DNA of 64,000 nt from Microbulbifer bruguierae (GCF_029869925.1 NZ_CP118605.1:3004001-3068000); one strand, 5' to 3'. Numbered from the stretch's first letter, positions 34,106-44,201 are shown. A program made the numbers and translations. The notes: generated by a model not told the origin, from the sequence alone.

Positions 34106-36253
34106 TTATGGGGTTGACTCCGGGGGCGACTCTTCTTTGTTGTCGCGATTGAACAGGCCTTTGAACTTGTCTTTGAGCTTGTCCTTGAACTCCTCGGTTT
34201 TCTCTTCAACCTTGTCGCCGTACTTCTTCTCCGCTTTGTATTTCAGTTCGTCGCGGATCAGGTCATCCAGGCGGCGGCTGTCAGGTTTGCAGGTGGTGGC
34301 GCCGGCCTCGGAGAATTTCGCATTGCAGCGCAGCGGCAGGGCGCGGTTGCGCCAGCGATCGTTCTGCACCGAGCAGCCGTTGCCGGAGGTTTTGTCGCCG
34401 ACCAGGGCTAGGCCGAGAGCAAAGTCGAATTTCTGTTGTTCCAGGTCGACGGTGCCGTCGCCGCTAAGTGCGATGTTTTCGATGCCGGCATTGATGCCTT
34501 CCACCTTGGCGATGTCGCCAGTCAGATTCACACTGGCGCGCAGATCTTGCAGGCGGGTCTGTGCGGGCCACTCTTTTTCCGGCAGTGTGGTTTTTTCCGC
34601 ATAGCTCACCAGCTGGCACATGCCCTTTTCCAGGTTAAACGGTGCCAGCGCCAGCTCCTTGGAATTGAGCTGCACTGCGGCGCGCAGGTTTTTCTGCAGG
34701 GCCAGGGTGTCTGCGCCGTTGGTCTGGCCGACCCAGGTGAGGTCGGTCTTGCCGGACAGGGTGACCTTTTTCTGGTCGGCGGCTTCCGGTTCGTCACTGG
34801 CGAACAGGGCTTCCTGCACCTTGGATATTTCCACGCCGGTGAGGCCGCCGCTGAGTTCGCCGCGGGCGCTATTGCCGCGGGCGTTGAATACACCGGTACT
34901 GTTCAGGGTCCCGCCGTACAGGCCCGCGGCCAGTTTGTTCAGCTGGTACAGGCCGTTGGTTACATTTACCGCGAGCTGGGGTTTGTCGATGTCGAAATCC
35001 AGTGCGTGCAGCTTATCCAGGGTCAGGTCCAGTTTGGCGTTGAAGCCGCGCATGGACTCCAGTGGCAGAGACACCGGTTGGGCCGCGGCTATGTCGGCGC
35101 CGAGCTCATTCTCTTCCGGCGTGGCGACTGGGGGAGGTAGGTAGTCATCGACGTTCAGATCGCCGCCCTTGAGGTTCAGGGACACACTGGGAACGTCTTT
35201 TGCCGAAGAGGCCGCTTGATAACTGGCGCTGCCGCTGAACTTGTTGTTATCCAGCACCAGCTCCAGCGGTTGCAGGCTCATCTGTTTGTCCGTACCGCTG
35301 ACGTCGGACTCGATGTGCAGGTTTTTCAGGGCGCTGCTGCTCTGGGGTGTGTATTCACTGCCCACGGCGGCGAGCCAGCCGGTAATTGGTGCCACATCCA
35401 GGTTGAGGTTCAGTTGAATCTGCCAGGGTGCCTCGGCCTTGGCGCGGCGCACATTGCCGCGCAGGTTGATTTCTGCTTTCGCGCCTTCGGCGCCGGTCAG
35501 TTTTATGTTGGCCGGCTGCAGGCGCAGGCCGTTCAGGCCCTCGTCAATCGCGAGGCTGCTGTGGATATCCACATTGACCGGCTCGGGAAAATCGCTCCCC
35601 GTCAGCTCCGCGCGCAGGCGCACGTCACCGGGCTTGCCACCGGGGACCACGTTGTCGGCAGAAATATGCAGTTTGCTGATGGCATATTCACTGCCGGCCT
35701 GTTTGTCGACATAGCGCAAGACGCCGTCTTCCAGGCGCAGTTGCTCCAGTGCCAGTTCCAGTCCGCCACTGCCGGCCTGCTCTTCCTTTTGGGGGATATC
35801 AAGAGTGGGTGGGGTTTCCTGCGTCTGCTGCTTGTCCAGTTTGGCCTTGGCTTCGATGGCATCGGTAATCAGCTCCCAGTTGCCTTTGCCGTTCTGGTCC
35901 ACGGTCAGTTCCACCTGGGGGCTCAGCAGGGTGATTTCTGTGGCTTCGATGCGCTTGTCCAGCAGTGGCATCAGTGCGACGCCTACGGCTACTTTTTCCG
36001 CTTCAAGCAGTGACTCGCTGGGCAGAAGTAGTGGCGCAACTTTCACACCCTCCAGCTTGAGCGCGATATTCGGCCAGATCTGCCAGCCGATATCGCCGTC
36101 AAGGGTCAGGGCGATTCCCTGATCTGCGGCAAGCTGCACGATTTTAGGCTTGTACTGGTTGGCGTCGAGGCCGGACAGGAACCAGGCAATGATGCCGGCG
36201 AAGAGGGCAAAGAGAATAACGAGGGTAATCAATCCGCGTTTGATCCAGGCCAT
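34106..36253 (-). CDS. AsmA family protein
   Basis: 715 residues. An N-terminal membrane anchor (GLITLVILFALFAGIIAWFL) is followed by the AsmA pattern: LTLDGDIGWQIWPNIALKLEGV, then long beta-rich repeats and a conserved C-terminal region (GVFNARGNSARGELSGGLTGV, ARGNVRRAK). AsmA-like proteins are inner-membrane-anchored and now regarded as periplasm-spanning lipid-transfer bridges that affect outer-membrane lipid balance. The charged C-terminal tail (KYGDKVEEKTEEFKDKLKDK) is distinctive. It is encoded just upstream of mutY, as in Pseudomonas. Confidence 0.85.
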   Translation of the reverse strand: MAWIKRGLITLVILFALFAGIIAWFLSGLDANQYKPKIVQLAADQGIALTLDGDIGWQIWPNIALKLEGVKVAPLLLPSESLLEAEKVAVGVALMPLLDKRIEATEITLLSPQVELTVDQNGKGNWELITDAIEAKAKLDKQQTQETPPTLDIPQKEEQAGSGGLELALEQLRLEDGVLRYVDKQAGSEYAISKLHISADNVVPGGKPGDVRLRAELTGSDFPEPVNVDIHSSLAIDEGLNGLRLQPANIKLTGAEGAKAEINLRGNVRRAKAEAPWQIQLNLNLDVAPITGWLAAVGSEYTPQSSSALKNLHIESDVSGTDKQMSLQPLELVLDNNKFSGSASYQAASSAKDVPSVSLNLKGGDLNVDDYLPPPVATPEENELGADIAAAQPVSLPLESMRGFNAKLDLTLDKLHALDFDIDKPQLAVNVTNGLYQLNKLAAGLYGGTLNSTGVFNARGNSARGELSGGLTGVEISKVQEALFASDEPEAADQKKVTLSGKTDLTWVGQTNGADTLALQKNLRAAVQLNSKELALAPFNLEKGMCQLVSYAEKTTLPEKEWPAQTRLQDLRASVNLTGDIAKVEGINAGIENIALSGDGTVDLEQQKFDFALGLALVGDKTSGNGCSVQNDRWRNRALPLRCNAKFSEAGATTCKPDSRRLDDLIRDELKYKAEKKYGDKVEEKTEEFKDKLKDKFKGLFNRDNKEESPPESTP

Positions 36254-36349
36254 ACAGTGGATGTCCTTATTCTGGAATTGGCGATGGGAGGGCGGCGCCC
36301 GAAGCTGTTTCGGGACGCCGCGGATGTAGACTATTGAAGCAGTTGCCGG

Positions 36350-38497
36350 TCAGAAATGAAACCTTACTCCGGCTTCAATACTGCGTCCTGCTTCCGGTGC
36401 GTAATCCCGCAGCAGCGAGGTGGCGTTGCGGATATCTTCATCCAGCAGGTTGCGCGCATTGGCGAACAGCACCGCGTCGTTGCCCGCCAATTTGACGTTG
36501 TACTGGGCGGTGAGATCCATGCGGGTATAGGCGTCGGTGGCTTCTTCAAATGCACCGGGCTTCGTTTGCGCCAATGCATGAGCAGTGCGCCACTGCCAGT
36601 TCCAGTTGTCGTAGTCGCCACCTAGGGCAAAACCGTAGCGCAGTGGCGGCAGGCGCGGGACATCGCTGGACTCACCAGCGATGCGGTCATCGAAGCTGGC
36701 CCGTACGCTGTCGCCGAAAAGAGTCAGGCTGAGAGCGTCAGACAGCGGGAACTGCACAGAAGCCTCGGCGCCGTAGAAGGTGGCATCGCGGTTCTGGTAG
36801 CGGTAGATGTCGAATTCACTTTCCGGGTCTACCCCGCCGGTGTTGGCGGCATAGATGTAATCGGCGATGCGGTTGTAGAACACGTTCGCTTCCACCTTGG
36901 CCGCATGCCAGCCGGATGCCTCCTTGTTGTGGTGGTGATACCCCAGCTCAAGGTTCAGCGAGTTTTCCTTGTCGAGATTCTCGTCACCAATGATGTAGCG
37001 GGATTCCGCCAGGTGGGCGCCGTCGGCGAACAGTTCCTCCGCTACCGGCGCGCGCTCGACACTGGTCAGGCCCAGGCTCAGATGCTGGTGTTCCGCGAGG
37101 AAGTACTGCAGGGCACCAGAGAGCCCTACTAGATCGAAGTCTTTATCGCTGCCGTACTCAGGATTTACAGAGACAGTTTCCAGGCGCGCGCCTAGATCCA
37201 GGTGCCAGTTGCCCCACTCGCGCTCCTTCATGGTGAAGGCGCCGACGCTGTCGGTAACGGATGGGCGAATAAAGGCTTCGTCACCGATTGCGGCAAAATC
37301 CTTGCGTGACAGCTGCAGACCGTAGGCGCCGCGCCATTCGCCCCCGGCGTCGTGGGTCAGCTCGATACGGCTCTCCCACGCCTTGTTGGTAAAGCGGGTG
37401 CCGGGTTCTCCGTGCTCAATCTCGACATGTTCGTAGTCGTTGTGGCCGACGCGGAAGCTGAGTTTGTCCCAGTAGTCATCGCCGAAGTCGTGCTCGCCTT
37501 TCAGGTCGTAGCGGGTCTGGGCCAGGTCGATACGCACGGCTTCCTCGCCGTGTTCTTCTTCCTCGTGGTCCTCTTCCTGGCCGAGCTCCTCTTCCTCGTG
37601 GTGCTCGTGAGCGCCGAGGGGGATGCCGTAGTTGTTTTCCAGACGATTTACCGACAGGCCGATAAAGCCACTTTCGGTCACCCAGGAGAGGCCGGCGCTG
37701 CCGCTTTTGGCGCGGGCGCTGGTGTTGCCCACATAGCCGTTCGAATTGAATTCGTCTTCATGGTGCTCTTCTTCTCCCCCGAGCTCTTCTTCGTGGTCAT
37801 GTTCCTGGTGCTCTCGAATGGCGAGGCCGGGGATCTGGGTGTTGCCGTTGTCCCGGTAGACCCCGTCCAGGTACCAGGCCAGATTGCCCGCGCCGCCTTG
37901 CACGCGAAACACACCGGCGTCCTGGCTGTTGGCGGTGTCGTGGCGCATTTCCAGCGCGCCCTCGATTTGTTCCGGCACCCGGGCTGGAATACGCCCGTCA
38001 ATCACATTCACCACGCCACCAATGGCACCGCTGCCGTAGCGCAGGGCCGCGGGACCGCGCAGGATCTCGATGCTGTTGGCCAGCAGCGGTTCGATACTGG
38101 CGGCGTGGTCAGAGCTGGTGTTGGAGGCGTCGGCCACATCCAGGTTGTCGTTCAACACCTTCACCCGGTTGGCACTCTGGCCGCGGATCACCGGCAGACC
38201 CACACCGCCGCCAAAGGAGGCATTGGCAACCCCCAGCTGGCTGTTCAGGGTCTGGCCGAGGGTGGCGGCTGCGGATTTACGCAGCTCGTCGCCATTCAAT
38301 ACGGAAACTGGGGCGGCCACCGCATCGGCGGGCTTGGCGAGGGGCGAGACGGTGACGTTTATCTCTTCCAGCGTCTCTTTTTTGTTGTCGGCTTTGTTGT
38401 CGGCGGTCTGAGCGGAAGTGGCAGAAGACACCACAGAAGACAATGCGCAGGCAATAGCCAGCGCCAGAGTGTTTACTCGGTACTTTTCAGAAAACAT
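36350..38497 (-). CDS. TonB-dependent receptor, zinc (ZnuD)-like
   Basis: 715 residues with a signal peptide (to about 30), a TonB-box-like LEEINVTVSP, a plug (SIEILRGPAALRYGSGAIGG) and a full barrel ending EAGVRFHF. Two external-loop segments (about 230-255 and 297-322) are packed with His, Glu and Asp (HEHHEEEELGQEED), as in ZnuD and other metal receptors. The upstream small His-containing protein gene fits this. Zinc import is inferred; other divalent metals cannot be excluded. The Zur site expected for such a system was not clearly found. Confidence 0.82.
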   Translation of the reverse strand: MFSEKYRVNTLALAIACALSSVVSSATSAQTADNKADNKKETLEEINVTVSPLAKPADAVAAPVSVLNGDELRKSAAATLGQTLNSQLGVANASFGGGVGLPVIRGQSANRVKVLNDNLDVADASNTSSDHAASIEPLLANSIEILRGPAALRYGSGAIGGVVNVIDGRIPARVPEQIEGALEMRHDTANSQDAGVFRVQGGAGNLAWYLDGVYRDNGNTQIPGLAIREHQEHDHEEELGGEEEHHEDEFNSNGYVGNTSARAKSGSAGLSWVTESGFIGLSVNRLENNYGIPLGAHEHHEEEELGQEEDHEEEEHGEEAVRIDLAQTRYDLKGEHDFGDDYWDKLSFRVGHNDYEHVEIEHGEPGTRFTNKAWESRIELTHDAGGEWRGAYGLQLSRKDFAAIGDEAFIRPSVTDSVGAFTMKEREWGNWHLDLGARLETVSVNPEYGSDKDFDLVGLSGALQYFLAEHQHLSLGLTSVERAPVAEELFADGAHLAESRYIIGDENLDKENSLNLELGYHHHNKEASGWHAAKVEANVFYNRIADYIYAANTGGVDPESEFDIYRYQNRDATFYGAEASVQFPLSDALSLTLFGDSVRASFDDRIAGESSDVPRLPPLRYGFALGGDYDNWNWQWRTAHALAQTKPGAFEEATDAYTRMDLTAQYNVKLAGNDAVLFANARNLLDEDIRNATSLLRDYAPEAGRSIEAGVRFHF

Positions 38498-38567
38498 TTT
38501 TGTTTATTCCTGTCACGGACTGGCAGCGACCACCCAAATGCCGGTGCCGGCTATAAAAAGTTGGTTT

Positions 38568-38858
38568 TTAGCTGAGTGACAGGGTTGCGGGCGGGCCGCG
38601 GGCGGTCTGGCGTTCCGGTTGACAGTCGAGTGCCACCGGGGCCTGCTGTTCGATATACAGCGGTGCCAGGTCTTCGGTAGAGAAGGTGAATTCACTGCCC
38701 ACGGGGGCGGGCGTGTGATTGTGGGACAGATCGCACAGCTCGTGGGACTTGTCACCAATGTGAATATGCTCCGCCAGCACCGGCTGCGCGAGCATCAGCG
38801 CGAACAGCAGTACGAAGCTGACCCACACAGGGGTCTTGTGACGGTAACTCATATTCAT
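38568..38858 (-). CDS. Small exported His-containing protein
   Basis: 96 residues. After a basic start (MNMSYRHK) a hydrophobic signal segment ends QPVLA, followed by EHIHIGDKSHELCDLSHNHT, which has five His and one Cys in 20 residues, a likely metal site. The rest is acidic and Pro-rich. It is 70 bases upstream of the ZnuD-like receptor on the same strand; similar small genes precede metal receptors in other gammaproteobacteria. The ATG at 38856-38858 could be replaced by the one 6 bases later. Confidence 0.7.
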   Translation of the reverse strand: MNMSYRHKTPVWVSFVLLFALMLAQPVLAEHIHIGDKSHELCDLSHNHTPAPVGSEFTFSTEDLAPLYIEQQAPVALDCQPERQTARGPPATLSLS

Positions 38859-38867
38859 GCGCGGTAT

Positions 38868-38902
38868 GATATTTGATCTTCCCTTTTAATCAAGAGAAGG
38901 GA
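38868..38902 (-). promoter_or_regulatory. Possible promoter and inverted repeat for the metal-receptor operon
   Basis: On the minus strand TTGATT and TATCAT are spaced by 16 bases, ending about 10 bases before the gene start. An inverted repeat (TTCCCTT / AAGGGAA) overlaps the -35 side. The closeness to the ATG is a problem, since the message would be nearly leaderless, so this is weak. Confidence 0.3.
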
Positions 38903-39024
38903 ATCAAGTTTCATCTGAGACTATCGGCCAAATTCAATTCCGTTTGGGCGTATAATTCGCGCCTTCTGTCTCAAGGGTCGGCCAACGGGGCCGCCCCTGC
39001 CTCGCAATCAAGGATGTAGACCTC

Positions 39025-39612
39025 ATGCGCACCGCAAGCGTCAACCGCGATACCCTGGAAACCAAGATCCAGGTCAGTCTCAACCTCGACGGCAAAGGCA
39101 CCGGCAAATTCAACACCGGCGTCCCCTTCCTCGAGCACATGATGGACCAGATCGCCCGCCACGGCATGATCGACCTGGATATCACCTGTGACGGCGACGT
39201 GCACATCGATGACCACCACACGGTGGAGGATATTGGCATCACCCTCGGCAAGGCCATCAACCAGGCTGTCGGCGACAAGAAAGGCATGACCCGCTATGGC
39301 CACGCTTACGTGCCCCTGGACGAAGCCCTGTCCCGCGTGGTCATCGACTTCTCCGGCCGCCCCGGTCTCACCATGAATGTGCCGTTTACCCAGAAGCGCA
39401 TCGGTAACTTCGACACCGAGCTGTTCTACGAATTCTTCCAGGGCTTCGTAAACCACGCATTGGTAACGTTGCACATTGACTGCATCCGCGGTTTCAACGC
39501 CCACCACCAGATCGAAACCGTGTTCAAAGCCTTCGGTCGCGCCCTGCGCATGGCCATGACCCCGGACCCGAGAATGGAAGGTGCCATGCCCTCCACCAAA
39601 GGTGTGTTGTAA
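39025..39612 (+). CDS. hisB: Imidazoleglycerol-phosphate dehydratase
   Basis: 195 residues, the length of the monofunctional (dehydratase only) form. The metal-binding signatures are present: [45 protein letters not shown] and [19 protein letters not shown]. It catalyses dehydration of imidazoleglycerol phosphate in histidine synthesis. It starts the hisB-hisH-hisA-hisF set on the plus strand. Confidence 0.98.
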   Translation: MRTASVNRDTLETKIQVSLNLDGKGTGKFNTGVPFLEHMMDQIARHGMIDLDITCDGDVHIDDHHTVEDIGITLGKAINQAVGDKKGMTRYGHAYVPLDEALSRVVIDFSGRPGLTMNVPFTQKRIGNFDTELFYEFFQGFVNHALVTLHIDCIRGFNAHHQIETVFKAFGRALRMAMTPDPRMEGAMPSTKGVL

Positions 39613-39631
39613 GGCAGGAGTCAAACAGAAC

Positions 39632-40294
39632 ATGCAAAAGATCGTCGTTCTCGACTACGGCATGGGCAACCTTCACTCGGTCGCCAGCGCCCTGCAGAAG
39701 GTCGCTCCCGGCGATGAAATCGTCCTCGCCACCACCCCTGAAGAAGCCAACGGTGCAGACCGCCTGGTCGTTCCCGGCGTCGGTGCCATCCGCGACTGTA
39801 TGGAAGGCTTCATCCGTCCCGGATTCGTACCCCTTCTGAACGAATCCATCGAATCCGGCATGCCCATTCTCGGCGTCTGCGTCGGCATGCAGATCATGAT
39901 GGCCCACAGCGAAGAAAACGCCGGTATCGACTGCCTCGGCATCTTCCCGCAGCCGGTCAAATTTTTCGGCAAAGACCTGCATGAACAGTCAGCACCTGGC
40001 GCCCGCGGCCCAAAATTAAAAGTCCCGCACATGGGCTGGAACCAGGTGCAGCAAAAGATCGACCACCCGTTGTGGAGCGGCATTGAAAGCGGCAGCCGTT
40101 TTTACTTCGTGCACAGCTACTACGTACCGTCAGAAAACAACGACGCCGTTGCCGGCGAAACCGACTACGGTGTGAAGCTCGCCGCTGCTGTCGCACGGGA
40201 AAATATTTTCGCTACCCAGTTCCACCCGGAAAAAAGTGCGGATGCCGGTTTGCAGCTGCTGAAAAATTTTGTGAGCTGGAACGGCGGGGTCTGA
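39632..40294 (+). CDS. hisH: Imidazole glycerol phosphate synthase, glutaminase subunit
   Basis: 220 residues from the ATG at 39632 (AGGAG upstream), giving MQKIVVLDYGMGNLHSVASA. The glutaminase triad is complete: Cys83 in GVCVGMQIM, and His198 with Glu200 in TQFHPEKS. It produces ammonia for HisF. It lies 20 bases after hisB. The usual direct join to hisA is interrupted by about 315 bases of repeat DNA. Confidence 0.98.
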   Translation: MQKIVVLDYGMGNLHSVASALQKVAPGDEIVLATTPEEANGADRLVVPGVGAIRDCMEGFIRPGFVPLLNESIESGMPILGVCVGMQIMMAHSEENAGIDCLGIFPQPVKFFGKDLHEQSAPGARGPKLKVPHMGWNQVQQKIDHPLWSGIESGSRFYFVHSYYVPSENNDAVAGETDYGVKLAAAVARENIFATQFHPEKSADAGLQLLKNFVSWNGGV

Positions 40295-40313
40295 AAGTCG
40301 CAGTTCAGTTTTT

Positions 40314-40380
40314 GTAGGAGCCTGCTTGCAGGCGAACATTGAAATCCACCGCAGTTGTTCGCCTGCAAGCAGGCTCCTAC
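40314..40380. repeat. REP-like inverted doublet 2
   Basis: Unit at 40314-40337 and its inverted copy at 40357-40380, same 24-base unit as at 34025. It sits between hisH and hisA, so it would be transcribed within the his mRNA and fold into stem-loops. Confidence 0.9.
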
Positions 40381-40454
40381 AGGTCAATGCCAAAACGGCT
40401 AACGAAGTAAAAATCTTTACGCGAAGGCTGAGTGCGGGGGAAGGGTTTTTGGTA

Positions 40455-40560
40455 GCGTCGGCAACAGGGATGTTGCCGACGCAGCGTACAGGGACGTATT
40501 TAAGGGGGGCGCCTAGCCCGGTTCCGAAAACTCTTCTCCGGCACTCTGCCGCCACCGGAC
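40455..40560. repeat. Structured intergenic repeat between hisH and hisA
   Basis: A perfect 12-bp hairpin (GCGTCGGCAACA, GGGA loop, 40455-40482) is followed by CAGGGACGTATTTAAG and, at 40540-40557, CCGGCACTCTGCCGCCAC. The inverse of the last element matches 61173-61190 at 17 of 18 bases, so this belongs to a repeat family also seen near 61171 and 63842. Confidence 0.65.
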
Positions 40561-40609
40561 CAGCTTTAGAACGACGCGGGCCCGGATCAATCAACAGGAA
40601 GTGAGTTAA

Positions 40610-41353
40610 ATGATCGTAATCCCAGCCATTGATCTGAAAGACGGCGAGTGCGTGCGCCTGCGCCAGGGTGAAATGGAGGACGCTACCGTTTTCTCCGACG
40701 ACCCCGTCGCCACCGCCGAACACTGGCTCAGCCAGGGCGCCAAGCGTCTGCACATCGTCGACCTCAATGGCGCCTTTGCCGGCAACCCGGTCAACGGCGA
40801 CGCCGTCAACGCTATCGCCCGCCAGTTCCCGCAATTCCCGATCCAGATCGGCGGCGGTATCCGCGACCTCAAAACCATCGAGTGGTATCTCACCACCGGC
40901 GTCAGCTGGACCATTATCGGCACCGCCGCGGTAAAAAATCCCAAGCTCGTCCGCGAGGCCTGCCGTGAATTCGAAGGCCACATCATCGTCGGCCTCGACG
41001 CCAAAGATGGCCTCGTCGCCACCGAAGGCTGGGCGGAAGTCTCCGACGTACAGGCCACCGAACTCGCCAAACAGTTCCAGGACTGCGGCGTCAGCGCCAT
41101 CGTCTACACCGATATCGCCCGCGACGGCATGATGCAGGGCGTCAATCTCGAGGCCACCATGGATCTCGCCCGCGCGGTGCAGATCCCCATCATCGCCTCC
41201 GGCGGTGTCAGCTGCATCGAAGATATCGAAAAACTGCTCGCTGCTGGCGACGACAACACCGAAATCTTCGGTGCCATCACCGGCCGTGCCATTTACGAAG
41301 ACAAACTCGACCTGCGCAAAGCGCAGGAGCTGTGCGACAACTGGACCAAGTAA
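40610..41353 (+). CDS. hisA: ProFAR isomerase
   Basis: 247 residues. (Beta-alpha)8 barrel with catalytic Asp8 in [12 protein letters not shown] and the second Asp in [10 protein letters not shown] (near 168-173). Phosphate-binding segments GGGIRD and ASGGV are present. It isomerises the aminoimidazole carboxamide ribotide intermediate of histidine synthesis. hisF follows 16 bases later. Confidence 0.98.
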   Translation: MIVIPAIDLKDGECVRLRQGEMEDATVFSDDPVATAEHWLSQGAKRLHIVDLNGAFAGNPVNGDAVNAIARQFPQFPIQIGGGIRDLKTIEWYLTTGVSWTIIGTAAVKNPKLVREACREFEGHIIVGLDAKDGLVATEGWAEVSDVQATELAKQFQDCGVSAIVYTDIARDGMMQGVNLEATMDLARAVQIPIIASGGVSCIEDIEKLLAAGDDNTEIFGAITGRAIYEDKLDLRKAQELCDNWTK

Positions 41354-41369
41354 TTACCAGGAACAGACA

Positions 41370-42140
41370 ATGGGCCTCGCCAAACGCATTATTCCCTGTC
41401 TCGACGTCGACGCCGGTCGCGTCGTCAAAGGTGTCAATTTTGTCGATATCCGCGATGCCGGTGATCCGGTGGAAATCGCGCGCCGTTACAACGAAGCCGG
41501 TGCCGATGAAATTACCTTCCTCGATATCACCGCCACCCACGAAGGCCGCGACACAACACTGCACACGGTGGAAAAAATGGCCTCCCAGGTATTTATTCCA
41601 CTCACCGTTGGCGGTGGCGTGCGGGAGCTTCAGGATATCCGCAACCTGCTGAACGCCGGTGCCGACAAAACCGCGATTAACTCCGCCGCCGTATTCAATC
41701 CCGACTTCGTGCGCGAAGCCGCCGACCGCTTCGGCAGTCAGTGCATCGTCGTCGCTATTGATGCCAAGCAGGTGGGCAATGACAAAGAGCCGAAATGGGA
41801 AATCTTCACCCACGGCGGCCGCAAGCCGACCGGTATCGACGCGGTGGAGTGGGCAAAGAAAATGGACAGCTATGGTGCCGGTGAAATCCTGCTGACCAGC
41901 ATGGATCGCGATGGCACCAAGAACGGCTTCGACCTGGCTCTGACCCGCGCCATTTCCGATGCGGTTTCCGTGCCCGTCATCGCCTCCGGTGGCGTGGGTA
42001 ACCTGCAGCATCTGGCGGATGGTGTGTTAAAAGGTGGTGCTGATGCGGTACTCGCAGCGAGTATTTTTCACTTTGGCGAATACACTGTGGAAGAGGCAAA
42101 GGTATTTATGCAGGACGCAGGAATAGAAATGCGTTTGTAG
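41370..42140 (+). CDS. hisF: Imidazole glycerol phosphate synthase, cyclase subunit
   Basis: 256 residues from the ATG at 41370 with AGGAA upstream. Hallmarks: [17 protein letters not shown] (Asp12 by this numbering), [23 protein letters not shown] and VIASGGVGN. It forms the channelled complex with HisH, making imidazoleglycerol phosphate and AICAR. It ends the his cluster in this window; hisG, D, C and I/E are not present here, as in pseudomonads. Confidence 0.98.
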   Translation: MGLAKRIIPCLDVDAGRVVKGVNFVDIRDAGDPVEIARRYNEAGADEITFLDITATHEGRDTTLHTVEKMASQVFIPLTVGGGVRELQDIRNLLNAGADKTAINSAAVFNPDFVREAADRFGSQCIVVAIDAKQVGNDKEPKWEIFTHGGRKPTGIDAVEWAKKMDSYGAGEILLTSMDRDGTKNGFDLALTRAISDAVSVPVIASGGVGNLQHLADGVLKGGADAVLAASIFHFGEYTVEEAKVFMQDAGIEMRL

Positions 42141-42276
42141 TAGTCGCTGGCCAGATTCCAACTGACGTCCTGGCATTGTTCACGGTATATGCGTTCATAC
42201 CGCGTAAATTAATCGTGATTCAGCGGCTCCGGGGCAATCCGTCATTCAAGTAGGAAGATGAAACGTTTGTGGTCGT

Positions 42277-42528
42277 CTAGAACCGGTTGTTCCGCTGTTT
42301 GAGCCATCGTCTTGCGCGCAGGCTGCCGAATGGCCGTACATTCCCTGTGTACGCTTGGGCCGGGTCGAGAAATTTCTCTACGGCTTTTTGCGCTTCCTCG
42401 CGGCAGGGGTAGGGGCCGAAGGTATTGCCGCCGCGCACGGTGAAATACCAGTCGTCATCCAGTTTGAAATAGCGCTCAGCGCGAGGTGGTATGGAGGTGT
42501 TCTGTTCGCCACGACGATACTGCTGCAT
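42277..42528 (-). CDS. DUF6316-like small protein
   Basis: 83 residues, no signal peptide, probably cytoplasmic. The core (RAERYFKLDDDWYFTVRGG, FGPYPCREEAQKAVEKFLD) has the short WYF-x-R-G-G-x4-GP pattern seen in small DUF6316-type proteins of marine gammaproteobacteria; the tail is Arg-rich. It lies downstream of the ctpA-envC-gpmI genes on the same strand. Function unknown; the family name is a moderate call. Confidence 0.6.
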   Translation of the reverse strand: MQQYRRGEQNTSIPPRAERYFKLDDDWYFTVRGGNTFGPYPCREEAQKAVEKFLDPAQAYTGNVRPFGSLRARRWLKQRNNRF

Positions 42529-42636
42529 GACTGCCTCATTACTTCTTGCAAACTGCCAGCGATCAGCGCGGGTCCAGAGGTGTTGCGCTGATGTAAAAGC
42601 CAGCCGTTATTCACAGCTGGCTATTCCGAATCCGAT

Positions 42637-44025
42637 TTACAAATCTTCCGGCTGAATTCTCGCTACCTGGTCCTTGTGCGCGGGCGCGTTGCTGCCTTCA
42701 TTCTTCGCCGGAGTGCGGCGGACATACAGGTTGAGGCCCTTCAATACATTAAGCGCTTCAAATACCTGATTGTCGCGGCTGAACCAGTCATCTTTGTCAG
42801 ATTTCGCGCGCTTGCGGTCTTCCGCACCATTTTCCTCGCCACCGTTGCCGTTGCCCAGATGCCCGGCGAGGTCCGCTTCGGTAGTGCGGGCGCGACCGTC
42901 CACACGGGTAACCTGTACGCGCTCCACGGTAATATCCGGCTTGATGCCCTGGGCCTGGATCGAGCGTCCTTTGGGTGTGAAATAGAGTGCGGTGGTGAGT
43001 TTTATTGCGCGGTCGTCATTGATCGGGATAACGGTCTGCACCGAGCCCTTGCCGAAACTGTCGGTACCCATCACCACGGCGCGGCGATGGTCCTGCAGCG
43101 CACCGGCGACAATTTCTGCGGCAGATGCGGAGCCATCGTTGATCAGCACTACCAGCGGTGCGCCATCCGTCACGTCCCCGGGGCTGGCGGCATAGCGCAG
43201 GTTGGAAGATTTGTTGCGGCCTTCGGTGTAGACCACCAGCCCGTCCTCCAGGAAGGCATCCACAACCTCTACCGAGGATTGCAGCACGCCGCCGGGATTG
43301 TTGCGCAGGTCAATGACCAGGCCCTTGAGCTCGCCTTCTGCCTTGAGCTTTTTCATCACCCGCATCAGATCGCCGCCAGTGTCCATCTGGAACTGGCTGA
43401 TACGCAGGTAGCCATATCCCTCTTCGAGCATTTCCCCGCGCACGCTATACACGCGCACTTTGTCGCGCTTCAGGGTGATATCAAAGGGTTCCTTGTGGCC
43501 CTTGCGGCCGATGGTGAGGGTGACTTGCGAACCCACCGGTCCGCGCATTTGATCCACCGCCTCATCCAGGCTGACACCGCGCAGGGATTTGCCGGCCAGG
43601 CGCAAAATCACGTCGCCGGCACGCAGGCCCGCGCGCTCGGCGGGGGTGCCATCCATGGGCGTGATGATGGTGATGTAATCGTCCTCGATGCCGACTTCGA
43701 TGCCGAGACCGGCGAATTCACCGGTGGTATTGGCTTGCAGGTCGTCGAAGGAGCGACTGTCCAGGTACGCGGAGTGCGGGTCCAGACCCTGCAGCATGCC
43801 TTTGATGGCGTACTCCAGCAGCGTGCTGTCATCCACTTCGTTGACGTAACCCTGGCGGATCTGTTCGAACACTTTGGCAAAGCTGCGCAGGTCTTCCAGT
43901 GGCAGGCGGGATTCTGCTTCCAGTGAAACGCGATCATTGCTGTCGCCCTGGCTGAGTCCCATCAGCGGCAGTGCGGAGAGGGCTGCCGCGCCAATGATGC
44001 GGGCCAGCATTTTGCGGTTGAACAT
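42637..44025 (-). CDS. ctpA: Carboxyl-terminal processing protease (S41)
   Basis: 462 residues from the ATG at 44023-44025, which starts a signal peptide (MLARIIGAAALSALPLMGLS). A PDZ domain (GLGIEVGIEDDYITIITPMD, AGLRAGDVILRLAGKSL) precedes the S41 catalytic core with NDGSASAAEIVAG (nucleophile Ser) and GTDSFGKGSVQ (catalytic Lys). The C-terminal tail is charged. CtpA cuts periplasmic proteins, including peptidoglycan hydrolases, and is usually next to an EnvC-like gene as here. Confidence 0.94.
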   Translation of the reverse strand: MFNRKMLARIIGAAALSALPLMGLSQGDSNDRVSLEAESRLPLEDLRSFAKVFEQIRQGYVNEVDDSTLLEYAIKGMLQGLDPHSAYLDSRSFDDLQANTTGEFAGLGIEVGIEDDYITIITPMDGTPAERAGLRAGDVILRLAGKSLRGVSLDEAVDQMRGPVGSQVTLTIGRKGHKEPFDITLKRDKVRVYSVRGEMLEEGYGYLRISQFQMDTGGDLMRVMKKLKAEGELKGLVIDLRNNPGGVLQSSVEVVDAFLEDGLVVYTEGRNKSSNLRYAASPGDVTDGAPLVVLINDGSASAAEIVAGALQDHRRAVVMGTDSFGKGSVQTVIPINDDRAIKLTTALYFTPKGRSIQAQGIKPDITVERVQVTRVDGRARTTEADLAGHLGNGNGGEENGAEDRKRAKSDKDDWFSRDNQVFEALNVLKGLNLYVRRTPAKNEGSNAPAHKDQVARIQPEDL

Positions 44026-44201
44026 AGTCTGCACGTCCTTGGCATTTATCGTTTCTTTCCTATGAAGAATTGTAGACCCGGCACTCACACCGGGTTGGAA
44101 GTTGGCGCGTCAACGAACGGCGAGAGGATGCCGGGGCGCCGGTACAGGGGGATGCTGCAAAGGAATGTGTGCTAGGGAGGGCGGGTAACCGGAGTCGCGG
44201 G

